From the NCBI GenBank assembly GCA_973895155.1, contig OZ316892.1, forward strand, positions 9,052,001 to 9,116,000: 64,000 bases of DNA, read 5' to 3'. Each line of letters starts with the position of its first letter. Positions within the stretch are counted from its first letter, which is position 1. This document shows positions 11,001 to 22,605 of this stretch, piece by piece. Under the pieces are notes generated by a model that was not told the origin of the DNA, ran no database searches, and saw only the letters and a program-made list of their open reading frames with translations. The position numbers and the translations under genes were made by a program. The stretch is from Marsupella aquatica. Its lineage: Eukaryota > Marchantiophyta.

Positions 11001-11153
11001 GCGTTTGGGTTCCTGTCTTTGGGTTTGCTTTTCTTGGCCCCTTGGTGGTTTCCCCCCTTGATTGGGTCTTTTGCCTGTGGGATCATGTCTCCCGGGATCA
11101 TGTCTCCCGGTTTGGCGCCCTCTGTTTTTTGGCAGTTTGATATATATTCAGAT

Positions 11154-13215
11154 GGGTTGTCCAAATTAAGCAATCATTTCTAGAGCTCTTGAATTGCATG
11201 TCACCTTGGGCAACGCTCTTGCTTACCTCATGATTCGTAAGCAAGTCCAGCTCTGTACTGAATACATGCTCGCCATGATTCCATCACTCTGTTTAGCGAG
11301 TGCTTGAGCTGCTAGCAACAGAACTGCACTGCAGCTGCTGTCTCTGTCCCTGAAGCTACGTCAGGGCTGTTGTGGATTTGCTCCTTTAGCTCTCCTCTCT
11401 CGTCTGGTGGATCCGTATTCAGTAGAATGACGAGATGGCAACAGCAGGACTGTTGAACAATTGGTAAGCACTAGTCAGTCTCCTGATCGAGAATCCAGAC
11501 TCGCTACCGTACTCTCTGTTCAACTGCTCTTGTGTGTCATGGTGTGCTCACTGTGCTGCTTTGTTTCTGGCCTTCTGGGGGCAGCTCGATGGCGATGGAA
11601 GAGACGTTTACGAAAGCAGCGGGTCAAAAAGTTGAGTGGTCTGTACCGGGGGACTTGAGTAGATGGTGCCGTGCTCGTGTACGAAGGGTTACGATGAGCT
11701 GCAGGACCCACCTATGGTGACAATCGTCCACGGTAGCAACTTTGTACACTTTGGAGCGCTGTCAGGAACTTAATTAGACAAATACGGTCTGCTCTCTCTC
11801 TAAGTGCACACTCCATAACCGCTTACCCTCGAAGTAGTAATGTTCTTCTAAGAGCACACTCCATAAGAGCTTACCTTCAAGTAGTGCAAGTCATCCTGTC
11901 CTCTCTTTTTTTAACACGGGATAAGTGCTTTTTAAGCATTTTTCCTAAGAGCACATAGGGCTAAAATCATTTTGCTAAACAGACAACTTCATAAATGTCT
12001 ACCCTTGATAACTGTCTCTACTCCCTCTTATCAATAAACGCACAAAATCATGAAATTGCTATTACTGATAAATGCATGCCCATTCTTAGTAGAGTATGGA
12101 ATGCACTTAAGGTGGGTGGGCACAGGATTAGGGCAGGGATGATCATGAACCACTAGGGTGACTACTCACTAACCAAGGGGAACTAAATTTAACAAATGAA
12201 TCTATAGGGGAATTGGCCATCAGTCGTTGAGATTCACAGTACGGTTACAGATAGATACTGTCCTTTAGATAGCCACTTGACATCCTTTTCTCATGTTATG
12301 AAGCAAGGTCGAGTGACTGCAGTACACCTTGGCGCTAGAACATTGATTTCGCAAGCATTCGAGAAGTTGCGTACTAGTACTTGCGTTCGAGGAACTGGGC
12401 TAGTGACGATCATTCTGCTGCATCAAAGTGCTGTTTCTTTGGTACCGTGGAGTCAGCATCGTCAATCTGTATTGATGAATAGCACCCGCGTCCGTCCCAC
12501 CCAGCAGACACCGAATCCAGAGTGTTGTTGCGATAACTGCATCGTCCATTTCGATAGTAAACAGGTCTCCTCACCTACTGTAGCCAATCCAACCACCTCA
12601 TTTAGCTGCAGTACCTCTGCCTCCTTTTGGTCATTGATTGGCCGTTGAAAGTAACAGATAAACGACAGATCAGTCGTATTATTTTACTACAGTGTGTCGT
12701 GAATAATTTTCCGCTAGCTGTCAAGCCACAAGTTAGCATTGTCTCCCAACCCGACCAGCCCCCACTGCCAAGTGAGAGAGATGACAGAGCAGCGGGAGTG
12801 TGAGAGACTGGTGAGAGTCGAGAGGGCTTGACGTCCTTTCTTATGCAAAAAGCTCCACCTCACAGTAGCTCTCGACGGATCAAAGTCAAGGATGGTGGTC
12901 TTTGTTCTACTGTTGTCGGATTTTCTCAATGACATCGACTAGACTTCTATAAGATGATGGATAGGAGAGTAGACGAGACGAGACGAGACGAGACGAGACT
13001 TCTCAGCTTACGATGAAGGCTGATCTTGAGATGATGTCTGAAGGGGAACGAAGGTCGGCAAGTTTGCAGCAGGTGCGAAGCAAATCTGTCTCCTAAGCAA
13101 ATTTGAAGGTGTTGAGTAGGCCGTACTGATCAATCGGAGGGGCTGGAGGGGCAGAAGCAGGTGCAGGCAAAGCTGTCACCAGGGTGGTATTCTCCATACG
13201 GGATCAATTGCAGCC
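11154..13215. other. intergenic, no gene recognised
   Basis: No ORF with recognisable motifs. A GAGAC pentanucleotide is repeated about five times at 12972-13000, about 215 bp upstream of the small ORF at 13216, where it could lie in a promoter or 5' UTR. Confidence 0.4.
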
Positions 13216-13740
13216 ATGGAGCTGGGCAAGAGATCTTGGGGAGAACATAAGCAGGGTCATGAGAGAGTGAGAGTCTCCAGACTGCAGTTGCACAAGGGGT
13301 ACATGAAGCTGGAACCCATCGGAGGTCCTGGGCAAGAGTTACCTGCTCGGAATCCATCCAGCGCTGTGAGCTTAGGGGCCCAGAACAAGCAGCAGCGGCA
13401 ACAACACCAAAGAAGGAAGTGGAGATTCAGAATTAGACCCAAGGTCAGAGTCCTCTCCTCCACAATCTCCACACTGGTCCGACGCCTTAGAGACTCATAT
13501 GCTAGGGTAATGCGTGCCATGGCTGCCAGTGCTCGGGATAAGGCTCTGCATTCTATAGGGGCGTCCAAGAAGAAACCCAGGACTGCGATCGGGAATGGCT
13601 CCTTCTTCCGCTATGGCAGCGGGGGTAGCTCCAATTTCAGAGGGGTAGAGACTGAGTACATGGATTACATCAAGAGGACTGTCACAGATGGGGAGCTGTC
13701 TTACTACATCATGTCCCTCAAGAGATCCAGCATCCTGTGA
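13216..13740 (+). CDS. Small basic plant protein, function unknown
   Basis: The ORF has 174 codons and its ATG is in good context (CAGCCATGG). The mid part is strongly basic (RRKWRFRIRPKVRV), followed by an amphipathic stretch LVRRLRDSYARVMRAMA and a C-terminus with TEYMDYIKR. The combination 'basic R.RP.R.., then LRD.Y...M' resembles small uncharacterised plant proteins that I know only by this pattern. No signal peptide, membrane segment or domain of known function is visible. It could be a one-exon gene or one exon of a longer gene. Other frames here are less protein-like. Confidence 0.45.
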   Translation: MELGKRSWGEHKQGHERVRVSRLQLHKGYMKLEPIGGPGQELPARNPSSAVSLGAQNKQQRQQHQRRKWRFRIRPKVRVLSSTISTLVRRLRDSYARVMRAMAASARDKALHSIGASKKKPRTAIGNGSFFRYGSGGSSNFRGVETEYMDYIKRTVTDGELSYYIMSLKRSSIL

Positions 13741-16700
13741 CATCAGTCTGAAAGCCTTTCGGTAATTCTTTGCAAGGGCATGGCCTTGAGGACCTTCACG
13801 TACCGGTGATAAATCATGCAAGAAGGGAGGAAGGCAGGTTACGTCTTACGGGCCGGATCGATCCGGGTTTCATTGCTCCAGCGGTTTAAGAGAGAGGGTT
13901 TTCTGCCTATTTGATGCATTTCGATCCATGCTCGGAATCAGACGAGGTATGGATGAAGGGACGGATGGATCGATGTGTTTGTTGTGGTATCAATCTCTCA
14001 TTGTGACACAACTATCATCATCGCTAAGGCGACCTTAATTCCAGGCAATGAAGCTTCATAGAGTAGTTGATTTGTACCGTAGTGCTCATTGCAGTGAATG
14101 TGCGCTCCGTTTGGAGCTGTTGAGGATGACCATATCCGGAAACGTTAGGATGGAACCGGAAAGTGGGACGGAGCACTAGATTAGGTCCAGTAGGAAAAGT
14201 GTTCAAGATAGAATCGGCAGACGGAGCCGCGCGAGGGTGTGACAGATTGAAAGGGCCGAAATAGTGCCACCAAACGAGGCCAGCATTTTCGACAATCAAG
14301 GAATCACAAGACCGTGGCCACCGTGCAGAATTCAACATTCTGTTCTGTTTTGGATTTGTCTTGTTCGTGGCGCTGTGATTCACAAGACGTTATGTGTGTC
14401 GGAGTTGATTTTTTGCTTGTTTGTTTGATTGTTGTGGTCGGAGTTGATTTTTGGCCATGATTATTCAGCTTTTGGGAATAGGCCTGTTGAATGGTCATTG
14501 TCAGGAGTGGATATAATGACCTCTTCTTCTTCAGTCCTGGAGGAGCCTTGGCAAAGATCGATTCCTCCATTTTTTGCCTAAGTATGATGTTTCTAACGTG
14601 TTTCATCCACGCGTTGTTTCACACGTTGAACTCTTAATTCTTTCAGGGCGTGTACTCTGGAATTGGGCTGTTGTCCGTGGCAATCTGTTTTTGTGCTGGT
14701 AGATCTTGCTAATAATACCTTACACACATGGTCATGAGCGCTCGCTTTCATTGAGTTTATCAAGTTACATCCGATTTTATTGGAGCTGTTCATCCGCAAG
14801 CTCTTACATCGTTGGGCCATAACAATGACTTGATTTCTCCCTTAGTTCAAATGGTAAGATTAGCAGGATGGCGATTAATCACTTCGCTAGTTTGATGAGA
14901 CAATTCGAGTGAGGAGGCCCCTTTCAATTTCTTCTCTCCACAATCGGCTCCTCACACCGTCAAGGTGATGCCATTCGCTGCCAATTCCGTCAACAACACT
15001 AAAACGAAATTTCTTTGCAGCAGGAGCTCAAACGAAGACTAAAAGACATCACAATCGGTCTTACTAGACCCTTTCCCACTAGCAATCTTCAATTGTGAAT
15101 TGCATGATTGAAGCGTTAACGAAGTAGTTGGAGTCCTCATGTGCAACATTGATTTGATTCCCTCTAGTCTCCAAGTGACAATTAATTTGGAGTGAGTGAG
15201 GACATAACTTTGACTACTTTACACATTCCTTGAGAATGTTGCGTCATCAAATATGCTCAACTGTAAGTCAGTACAAGATTGGTTTTAAAGCTACATTTAA
15301 AGTGAGATTCGTCCTGTCTGTACTGTACTGTCTGCTGTACTGTCTGCCAGTGCAGAAGTGCATGACTCCAGTGCTGTAGTCAAGGTTGTGCCGTGCGTGT
15401 GGATGTGAAAGTGCTGTGTGCCACTGTGTGGGGCAGAATGCAGGTCTAGCATCATGGATACAAACGTTTGGGGTCAAAGCTTTAGCACATCAAAATATGA
15501 CATATAGGGTGTAGGAATCATTCCATAATAAATCTAGTTATTTTCTTTAAATATTTATTTTCTTTAAATAAATGAGGGTACACCATATATTAACACATTT
15601 TGATGTGTTATTACCTGCAAGGAAAGCTTTTTGCAGAGAGGTCATGCATACTTCTTCCACATCATGCACTTCATTTATATACTTTTTGTTCTCCAATGAG
15701 AAAGGCCAGAACAACTTGCAGTGTAGTAAAGGCAAAAGAGATATTCAAAAAGGTCATGCATACTTCTTCCACATTATAAATTTAATGGATAAATTTTACT
15801 TTTTTGTTCTCCAACTAGGAAAAAATGATCAATTTACTAGGGCCCAACAAAGTACAATGGAGTAAAGGCAAAAAGGTCCTAAACACTGAACTTGAAAGAA
15901 GAGGGCAACATGCAAATCCCCAAAATCTTTTAAGAAATATGAAATAAAGATCTACCATTGCAATAGTGAGATGATCTAATGGTTCACCTAGAGTATTGTA
16001 ACTATGTGTGCACAAGAAGATTGAAGTCCTTGAAGGTGCCAAGCCTCTATTGAGGCACACAAGTTTCCACTGTTAGAGATTTAAGCTTGAGCATGTTGTA
16101 ACATCATCAAAATTTGTTAAGGAAATGCAATGTCAAAATAGATAGTGGTGATCTAGTGGAATCAAGCTGGCTGTCAAAGGAGCTCATCAAAGTGATGATT
16201 CAAGTCTCCAAAATATATCAATGGCAAGGGGCAGGAACCTATTTGATGATGTAGGTGCTGCATGTTTCTCCTGTTTTTGTCATTGTCGCCAAGTGGTTGT
16301 TGCCCTTGCCTGCAATGCCACTATTCTAGTGGTGTCATGGCACTACGGTTGGTTGTGACAATATCAGCCAAGGTATGTCTACCATCTTGTACCATGATAA
16401 GATCAACATGTAATCTATTTAATGGAGGACCAAACAAATCAAACACCACATTTTACCTCACCTGCACCAAAGTCCCATGGAAGAAAATGGACCCCTATGT
16501 CATCATGAGGTTTCCCACATGCATAGGTAATATATAAGCCCACAAGAAATGGTTGTGGTAAGTCCATACAGAATGAATGGTTATGGGGAACTACTCTGAA
16601 TTTTCTTCTCCAACATTGAATTGTACTGTTAAGTAAAAGAAACCAAAATATTTGCACTTAATTTTGGGTCAAAGCTTGTCGCAAAGAGATTTGCGTTCCT

Positions 16701-19226
16701 TCAGTACTACTTCTGCATCATGCATGTATCCTCACTTAAATTTTGGGCCAAAGCTGTCTGCACAGGGATTTGATTATCTTCATTAGTACTTTTTCTGCAT
16801 CATGCATTTCATCCCCTTGAGTGTTTTCTATTCATTTGCTCTGTTCGACAGGAAGTATGCCACAATTCACACTCCAGATTGAGTCTATTGGAATGCAACT
16901 ATTAGTATTCTGCTGTTGCTGACATGTTCTCATTGGGGCTCTGAATCTGAATCGGTGAACGAGACTCCCGAACTTGAAACAGCCAGCATGTGCTCAATCC
17001 GATTACGAGCTAGTTTACGTCCCTTTGACCAGTTGAATTTAGTAATTTTAAGCAGAGGTCCACAAAGTTCCAACATCCAGAAAGCTCCCGAAAAAGTATA
17101 TTTTCTTCCATAAATTCTGCCAAAGAGATGTGTAGGTAGAGCAGTTGATCGAGATGAAAAACTTTAGGAAAGCAGGAGTCACAGAGAAAAAGAAATTCAA
17201 GGATAACTTAGAGGATTACTGTCAACAATCTACCTGTCTCTAGTTCTCATCACTGGGTCGTTTACAGCAAGATTGTGCTTAGTAAACGAGGGTAGCTTTG
17301 ATCGAGACGATCCAGTGATGAGCTTTGATCGTCCCCTCTCCCCGAGCAGAGTATGCGTTGTTTGTTAGGGTCCCCGAGAACCTTCAGATATTCCAGGTCT
17401 CCGAGGAAATGGCAACTCCAAAAGTTCGAATAGTTGGGGAACCAGGCACTCTTTGAATTCCCAATCTCTGATGAAATGGCGATTGCCAAGCACTTCTCGA
17501 GGGAGATTGCCTGAGCGTCAAGCAACTGTTGAATAAGCACGGGAGGCTCTTCAAGGTAGGATGGAAGAGCGATCCTGATCTTGTCCAAGGAACCCCAGGT
17601 AATCACTGGATTCTAACTTGTGCCAAACTTGTTTCCGTTCCCGTGGTGTAGAGGCGAACGACTATGCAATGCTCTGGGAGGATGGCGAGGGCACCTTACC
17701 ATCCTCCCGACGTTATGTCACTTCTGATTCGGCTAAGAAGAACTCCGTCCCTGCTGCTGATGCCAGAGACAGAACTGGCCCTGCGAGCTCGAGTGCAAAT
17801 TGACACCCCTGAATGATGATGGGGCACAACGACTACGCCGCCAAGCGATGGCAGAGGAGACGGTGGTGTAGCGAGGCTAGGACAACCAGCTCAAAATCAG
17901 GAGTGAATGGCCTGATAAGGAAAGCCAAAGGCATTGGTCGTTTTTCTCACGATGACTCTGACTTACAAGGTGAGGACCAAGCAGCGGGGGAGAGTGATCT
18001 GGCTTTGTAAATCTAAAAGGGATCGTTAGCATATCCATCGTATAGATTGTCTGGTAGATTGAGTCCAGAGCAATCCAGATCTCTTCTATGATCTTCTTTG
18101 TAAGAGTGAGTTACGAGAATTGCTCCTATCCAAAGATGGGCATTATGAATTAGATGCACTCGCTATGACAACGCTCCACCGCAATGTTGATATTATTGTG
18201 CTTCTCGTTTATGCGTTAGGAGAGTGTGATCACCCTCCTTCCTACATCAAACAGAGTAGGGTCATTTCACCTTGATTGACGACGACAGCATGGGAGAGGA
18301 TCGAAGTTACAACAGTAACGAAGGTAGTCATTGATTATTTTCGCACTGAAGAGCTTGCATTCATGGCCGCTTGTGAGGAAGAGTATAACAAACATCGGGA
18401 TTTCAATTCCTTCCCGTCAAAGGGGAAACGAGAGGCCCAAGTGCCCAAGTGAAATGAAACAAGGCAATGGCAGGCAGAAGAAACTGAATGAAAGACCTTC
18501 AATCCAGCTAGCTAGGGTAGGAAACTTTCACAACAAGTGGTCTCCTCAAGAACGACCTGTCACTTGAAATGAAAGGCTTGGTTGGATTCTCAGTGTCGGA
18601 AAAAGGTAAGAGTCTGTCCGTTCCTTCGTTGTAAAGCCAGCCCCAAATGTTGACAAATACACAGTCAAAGGGGATTAAGGAAGGGAATAATAAGGATTGA
18701 ACGTGTAATTTGGAGAATGTGGACATGCACGATTTCATTCGTTGCAAGATGTGGCCTGAGACGAATGGAAACAGGCTGGAAACTTGAATAAATGCAATTG
18801 AAATCAGACATTTCGGGATTTCGCAGCATTCCTTAAAGGTGTATTTTAAAGTGGAACTTATCTTTCTCCACTTAATATAGAGACTGAGAGTCATGTCTAG
18901 CTTTTCGGATAGTTTTGAGACCTCCAGAATCCCTCATGAAGACATTCAAGCAATTGGAAAGTGGATGCAATGAATCACCACAATCCAACGATTCGCTTCA
19001 AGTGATTATTGCAACGGTTCCTTATCTCTAACCAGAAGATCCTGCGAGGAAAGCGGACAATGCGAGTTGAATTGACATTGACGGTATCAAAACTGGTAAT
19101 TAGGATTGCTTAGGGTACCGAATTGTGTGTCGGTAGTGCACATCAGTTATACCATATTGCCAGGGTCTGGGAGGAACCAAAACTTAATGATGTGTGGGCT
19201 GTTGCGTTGCCTGCCTATTTCATGAG
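13741..19226. other. long intergenic tract, no gene recognised
   Basis: No supported gene. A local duplication is present: AAGGTCATGCATACTTCTTC followed by a TTTTTGTTCTCCAA end occurs near 15640-15695 and again near 15750-15815. The flanks of those units resemble the purine-rich repeat at 6540-6640. Open frames at 17262-17606 (minus) and 17618-18010 (plus) have no motif I can name. Confidence 0.4.
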
Positions 19227-19544
19227 TTAGAAGCAGGCTAAACGTTTTAAACATCCTCCAACGCCCGCTCTACGGGAAAACCTCGACTTCGCCGGTTTCT
19301 TCTTTGCCTTCTCTTTGATCAATTTGAACTTGTTTGCCCTTTCTCTGGCCCTTGCTCGCGCCCGGGGGCTCCAGGTCCCTTGTCTCAGATGCTCGATATG
19401 TTCTCTGGACATGAACGGCGACTCCCAGAGCTTTCGCTTCACGGGATTGCGAGAACGAGAGCACAGGTTACCCTTACTGTCACATTCGTCGCGGAATTCG
19501 TGCACGAAATTCCTGTCAATTCGCTTGCCAAAGATGGCTCCCAT
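19227..19544 (-). CDS. Hypothetical basic protein (weak)
   Basis: The ORF has 105 codons, with ATG at 19544 in a strong context (AACATGG). The product is very basic, with an RARARARERANKFKLIKEK stretch and many Lys/Arg, and no recognised domain. It lies immediately beside the tandem repeat array at 19560-20280. It may be a real small gene, an exon or chance. I would not rely on it without transcript support. Confidence 0.22.
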   Translation of the reverse strand: MGAIFGKRIDRNFVHEFRDECDSKGNLCSRSRNPVKRKLWESPFMSREHIEHLRQGTWSPRARARARERANKFKLIKEKAKKKPAKSRFSRRAGVGGCLKRLACF

Positions 19545-19559
19545 GTTTGTGAGTAGTTC

Positions 19560-20280
19560 TTCTTCTGTCTCATCTAGTCTAGTTATAAACGAAAGGAGTC
19601 CCTAAAGCTTATTCAGGCATATACTTCTCAACCTTCTCAATTTCTGCAGTAAGTGAAGCATCAAGATTTTGGCTCCCCCTGCCACGAGCCATCTACTCTG
19701 CACAGATCGAAAGCTTCACCTTCTGCATATCCATTTTCCGGCCTTAAAGTTCATGGATCCAATTGCTTCTTAGCCTAGTTATAAACCAAGGGAGACCCCA
19801 AATTCATGAAGGCATACAGTTCTCAACCTTCTCAATATTTGCTGTAGGAGAATCGTCAAGGGTTTAATTCCACCGGCCTCGAGCCTTCTACGCGTCACAG
19901 ATCGAAGTCTGCACCTCCTGCAGATCCAGTTTTGGGGCCTCAACTTCTAGAAATAATGCGTTTGCAGAATAACCTTCTCAATTTGGAGTAGGAAAAGCAG
20001 CATTAAGTTGATGCCCCTGGCCACGAGCCGTCTACTCCACACAGATCGAGGTCTTCACCTCCTGCAGATCCATTTTCCCGGCCTTACAGTTTATGGATCC
20101 ATTTGATTCTTGGTCTAGTCATAAAACGAAGGGAGGCCCTATTATTCAGGCAATACACCTCAACCTTCTCAAGTTTTGCAGTAAGAAAAGAGTCAAGATT
20201 TTGATGCCCCCGGCAAGAGCCATCTAGTCTGCACACAGATCGAAGTCTTCATCTTCTGCAGCTCCAATTTTTAGGCCACG
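19560..20280. repeat. Degenerate tandem repeat, ~190-bp unit, about 4 copies
   Basis: Each unit contains AACCTTCTCAA, then a CACGAGCC(A/G)TCTAC(T/G)C-like block, CACAGATCGA and CCTGCAGATCCA-like steps, and a TCTAGTTATAAA-like step. The AACCTTCTCAA marks lie near 19629, 19824, 19971 and 20162, so spacing is about 195, 147 and 191 bp. The units have diverged and the third is short. The last unit overlaps the end of a minus-strand open frame (20224-20442). Confidence 0.7.
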
Positions 20281-20442
20281 AGGCATCCCATCCTCAACAG
20301 AATCTCTCGGTGGACAGCTGCTGACCCACTCGATTGAAAATCCTTTGATTTGTGTGTTTCTTTCGATCTTGTGCATAGCCTTCATCATCCGACACATTTC
20401 GTATTTTCGCCGGGTGTTCGTCACAACCTGTAATTTTGGCAA
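20224..20442 (-). other. Possible terminal exon beside the repeat array
   Basis: The minus-strand frame reads VVTNTRRKYEMCRMMKAMHK and ends in AAEDEDFDLCAD. It has no ATG at its start but an AG acceptor-like TTACAG in front of VVTNTRR, so it looks like a last exon more than a whole gene. Its final ~60 bases are part of the repeat unit of 19560-20280. No family recognised. Confidence 0.25.
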
Positions 20443-22453
20443 TTTTGGCTCATGCCATAGCGTCAGGAAGGACAGACATCAACGGGCTCGTTCTCTCGCT
20501 TGGCTTGATCCATTTGGAGACTTTATCGATGCATTGAATTGTGAAAGAGGAGTAAATGTTTGCAGAGAACTAATCCTTCGCAACTCGTCCCTACGAAATG
20601 ACAGTGAATGGAGGATCGCATCTTTGATAGTTCCGAAGGGTCGCGCCTGTTACCACTGTAATTTCAAGGCTTTTTTATTGGAGTCTCTCTTATTGCACAG
20701 CAAAATGTGGAAACTAATGCCCTCTCTAATTGCACATCAAAATGTCGAAACTCAAGACTACCTCCACATTGTCTATGAAGCCAAAATGGACTTGCAAAGC
20801 TTAGATGGACTTGCTCAGAACATTTGAATGGACTCAGGTAATGTTGTTTACACTTTTGCCTGAAATGCAACCTGTAAAGGGTCTCCTAACCATTTGCAAC
20901 TGGTTTCAGTTACATTACCAAACTTGATGATTGGACTACCTTGAATCTGAAAGATGTCAAGTAGTCATCATGCCATTACTCATGAACACTTGTTTTCAGT
21001 TGACCCACATGAAAATTTCCTAGTGCAAAGTGAAATCATGATTTAGAATATTTGATCATCTTTGTGTTCATCTGAAACAAAGCAAATGATTTCAAAAAGG
21101 TCAAACTTTATCAGGCAATAGACTGGAGCTTAAACAAAGCTCTTCAAATGAATCAACCCAATCTGCCAAATTTGAAGATAAGGTTTACTTAGTTGACGCC
21201 TTTGAAGACCTTGTAGAGTAAGTTGTCAAGATGTCACACACATTTAATTTGAAAATGAGCAATGTACTTGTGAAGTTCGTGACAACTTGACAATTTCATA
21301 AACGCCAGGCTCAAATCCGTGACATGGGAGCAATGGAGTGGTGCAAATGTTACTTTTCAAAAACATCTGAAGTTTCATCTCATGGACCCATTTTGCTTGC
21401 TTTCAGTTCAACTGAGATTGGAGCTTCAAGACAAATAAATTCCATTCTTATTCGGCAACATTACTGAGCCATTACACTGAATTTCAGAGGTCATTTTCTA
21501 AAAACATTATGACGTCTTGACTACTTTCACCACAAGGTAGTCAAATTTGTCAAGCGCAATCTACAACCAACTCCCTTTTCATTTTGGTGTAAAAGAACCG
21601 ATTGTTTTACGCAGTCCATGGGGATGGGCAGGGACAATGCCTCTGTTCATTCGGGCTTTAGATTCTCAAAATGTTACAATGTAATGTAAGCGTATTATGT
21701 CGATCACTCCATAATACCAAGATATACTGAAGTTCAAGCCCAGATGGACCTTGGCCTTACCTCATCTCTTGGATGTATTGTGCTCCCTTGACAGTCATAG
21801 AAGTCTGAAAAAGTTTCTACATAGCTGCCTCCTAAATGTACTCTTTGGATGTATTCTAGCTCAAGTAAAGCTTTTCCATCATTGCTGAAATGTGGGACCG
21901 TCATTCTTTCCAAGAGGCAACATGGCCTTGGCTTGCACATTTCTACTAGAATGGACAGCATTAGGTCATAAAAGCAATGTGATCTGCCACATGAGGCATT
22001 AAAAAGTGAAACAGGAGAATGATAGTCTCTCTTTGAGTTATTCATGCCATTAGCTCTCTTTTTCAGTTTTTAATGCCTACTTGATGAGTGTCATGAGCTC
22101 TTTCAGAGCAAAATGAGGAAGAGTGCATAGCCGGAAGGAGCATTTGGGCTACAACGGATGGATGACGGGTTGGACTTACAGAGTTCTTGCAACTGGTGTC
22201 ACCCTTGCAACTGGTGTCACAATTTGGATAGAACTGTAAAATGTATCATCTTAGTAAAAAAAGATGTTCAACCAAGGTCCATCACAGCTGTTAATATCCA
22301 TCTGGGCATTTTGTCACACTTGGAGGTCCATCCAGGCTTACTTTTCAAGATATTCTTGATTATTTTACCTGAGATTTTACCATGATAGATTCCATGATTC
22401 TCTTTAAATCACTAAGTGTTACTCTACATACCAGTTTGGTTGTAAATTTAGTT
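20443..22453. other. intergenic, nothing recognised
   Basis: Mixed-composition DNA with short chance frames on both strands. No domain, RNA gene or clear repeat was seen. Confidence 0.35.
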
Positions 22454-22605
22454 TGTTGAGCAAAGACTACATTCACCATGGTAAGTCCTTGAACCATCCA
22501 ACACACAAGTAATTGATATAGAGATATGTGGTTCACCTCAGCTGAGGCTATGTTCACGGGAACACACAAGAGCTTTACAGCACCCTAGACCTTGGGCCCT
22601 TACCT
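22454..22605 (-). repeat. Degenerate copia LTR end (fragment)
   Basis: On the minus strand this stretch reads TGTAAAGCTCTTGTGTGTTC, then a GAGGTGAACCACATATCTCT segment, and ends GCTCAACA. This is the last ~150 bp of the copia LTR family found at 5773-6116, 33191-33611 and 46006-46408, with many substitutions. The LTR start and any internal region are missing, so it is a truncated old copy. Confidence 0.8.

Larger units (their letters stand above)
6968..11145 (+). mobile_element. Non-LTR retrotransposon with restriction-like endonuclease
   Basis: A GC-rich block about 4.2 kb long inside AT-rich DNA, holding one long ORF with RT and a C-terminal nuclease. The 8-mer ATTCAGAT stands at 6960-6967 and again at 11146-11153, and base composition changes sharply at the left copy, so this is my best target-site duplication. 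The 5' leader of ~830 bp is GC-rich without a convincing ORF1. The 3' tail carries a tandem GGGATCATGTCTCCC at 11080-11110 and no poly-A. Single-ORF elements with an N-terminal finger and a REL endonuclease belong to the early-branching R2/NeSL-like groups, unlike the usual plant L1 and RTE elements, which use an APE endonuclease. Confidence 0.75.

Noticed and set aside
17637-17670. tRNA-like start (CCCGTGGTGTAGAGG)
   Set aside because: No B box or acceptor stem partner within the following 80 bases.
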